From: Methanobacteriota archaeon
GTDB taxonomy: Archaea; Thermoplasmatota; Poseidoniia; Poseidoniales; Poseidoniaceae
DNA: 6,953 nucleotides
Reading direction: 5' to 3'
Assembly: GCA_002726845.1 (NCBI GenBank)
Contig: PBSP01000001.1
Location: forward strand, 1 to 6,953
A program made the translations under genes and the position numbers. Below, in pieces: positions 6,609 through 6,953 of the stretch; positions within the stretch are counted from its first letter, which is position 1; each line of letters begins with the position of its first letter. Below the pieces are notes generated by a model. The model saw nothing but the letters and a program-made list of their open reading frames with translations. It did not search any database and had not been told where the DNA came from.

Positions 6609-6953
6609 CAAAGTGGTGAAACGCTGTTCTTCTGCTTTCCATCTAAATGGTTTGTATCCTAACATGTGATTTGTATGTCGCATCTTAATTACGCTCATTT
6701 TGCGACTCACATCATCTGCCGAGCGTTCCATAACTAGGTGTATAACACCATCAGATAAGTAATCTTCAATGCCATATTCGCCAAATTGTTTGTGATCTTC
6801 TCCAGTCATTTCGCAAATAAAGAAAGAAGTCAATTCTAATCGGCGAACTGCTTCAAACAAGCGGAAAATTTCATCCCTAGGATTTTCCATTTTTGTCAGT
6901 GTAAAAAATGCGCCTAGTGAATCAAAGACAAGCAATTCAAAACCAATAGACTG
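6606..6953 (-). CDS. KaiC/RadA-like RecA-superfamily ATPase, C-terminal part only
   Basis: The gene enters from the right edge with no start in the window; 115 residues remain before a TAA at 6608-6606. The fragment opens QSIGFELLVFDSLGAFF, a Walker B strand (hydrophobic stretch ending in Asp, followed by Ser-Leu as in KaiC-family ATPases). Then come a helix with DEIFRLFEAVRRLE, the next core strand SFFICEM, the segment EDYLSDGVIHL that matches the conserved 'hxxDGVIxL' of KaiC-like proteins, and the strand SVIKMRHTNH, equivalent to the K-x-R-x-T-x-H motif of that family. The Walker A part would lie outside. Such archaeal single-domain ATPases (COG0467-like) are often linked to signalling or motility, but the role here cannot be told. 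A TTG at 6935 is internal to the Walker B strand and is not a real start. It is convergent with glmS. Confidence 0.88.
   Translation of the reverse strand, partial: QSIGFELLVFDSLGAFFTLTKMENPRDEIFRLFEAVRRLELTSFFICEMTGEDHKQFGEYGIEDYLSDGVIHLVMERSADDVSRKMSVIKMRHTNHMLGYKPFRWKAEEQRFTTL

Noticed and set aside
6885..6912. T-rich and A-rich bases (catttttgtc, gtaaaaaatg) as a possible terminator
   Set aside because: They lie inside the conserved KaiC-like coding sequence, with no stem beside them, and encode a Phe-rich strand and Lys-Met segment.

Overview
The window reads as a piece of a mesophilic marine archaeal chromosome. My best guess is Candidatus Poseidoniales (Marine Group II, Thermoplasmatota). 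This rests on three things: a very large membrane-anchored, acidic subtilisin-like protease with CARDB-type modules and a C-terminal zinc ribbon; a RecA/KaiC-type single-domain ATPase; and moderate base composition with tight gene packing. It is an inference from gene style, since no rRNA or other decisive marker is present, and a bacterial source is not excluded.

Layout: (1) Positions 1-4776, + strand: one giant S8 (subtilisin family) protease whose reading frame is open to the left edge. The visible part holds, in order, a propeptide-like region, the complete catalytic domain (Asp180, His237, Asn353, Ser449, counted from the ATG at 16), two Ig-like beta-sandwich modules, two CARDB-like modules, a stretch of about 350 residues that looks like a beta-propeller, one transmembrane helix, and a cytoplasmic tail of about 180 residues. 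The tail is acidic, then basic, then proline-rich, and ends in a four-cysteine zinc ribbon. (2) After 8 bases, positions 4785-6605, + strand: a complete glmS, glutamine-fructose-6-phosphate aminotransferase, with all expected catalytic motifs. (3) Positions 6606-6953, - strand: the C-terminal 115 residues of a KaiC/RadA-like ATPase. It converges on glmS with no intergenic base: the two stop codons lie back to back.

How they fit together: the protease and glmS are probably co-transcribed, because there is no room for a promoter in the 8-base gap. The protease would act outside the cell, attached to the membrane, most plausibly degrading external protein. GlmS makes glucosamine-6-phosphate for amino-sugar and surface-glycan synthesis. 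I see no direct biochemical link between them beyond the cell-surface theme. The KaiC-like gene is a separate, oppositely transcribed unit. No RNA genes, insertion sequences, CRISPR arrays or sizeable non-coding stretches are present; essentially every base is coding. The least ordinary item is the domain architecture of the protease, especially the predicted propeller and the cytoplasmic zinc-ribbon tail.
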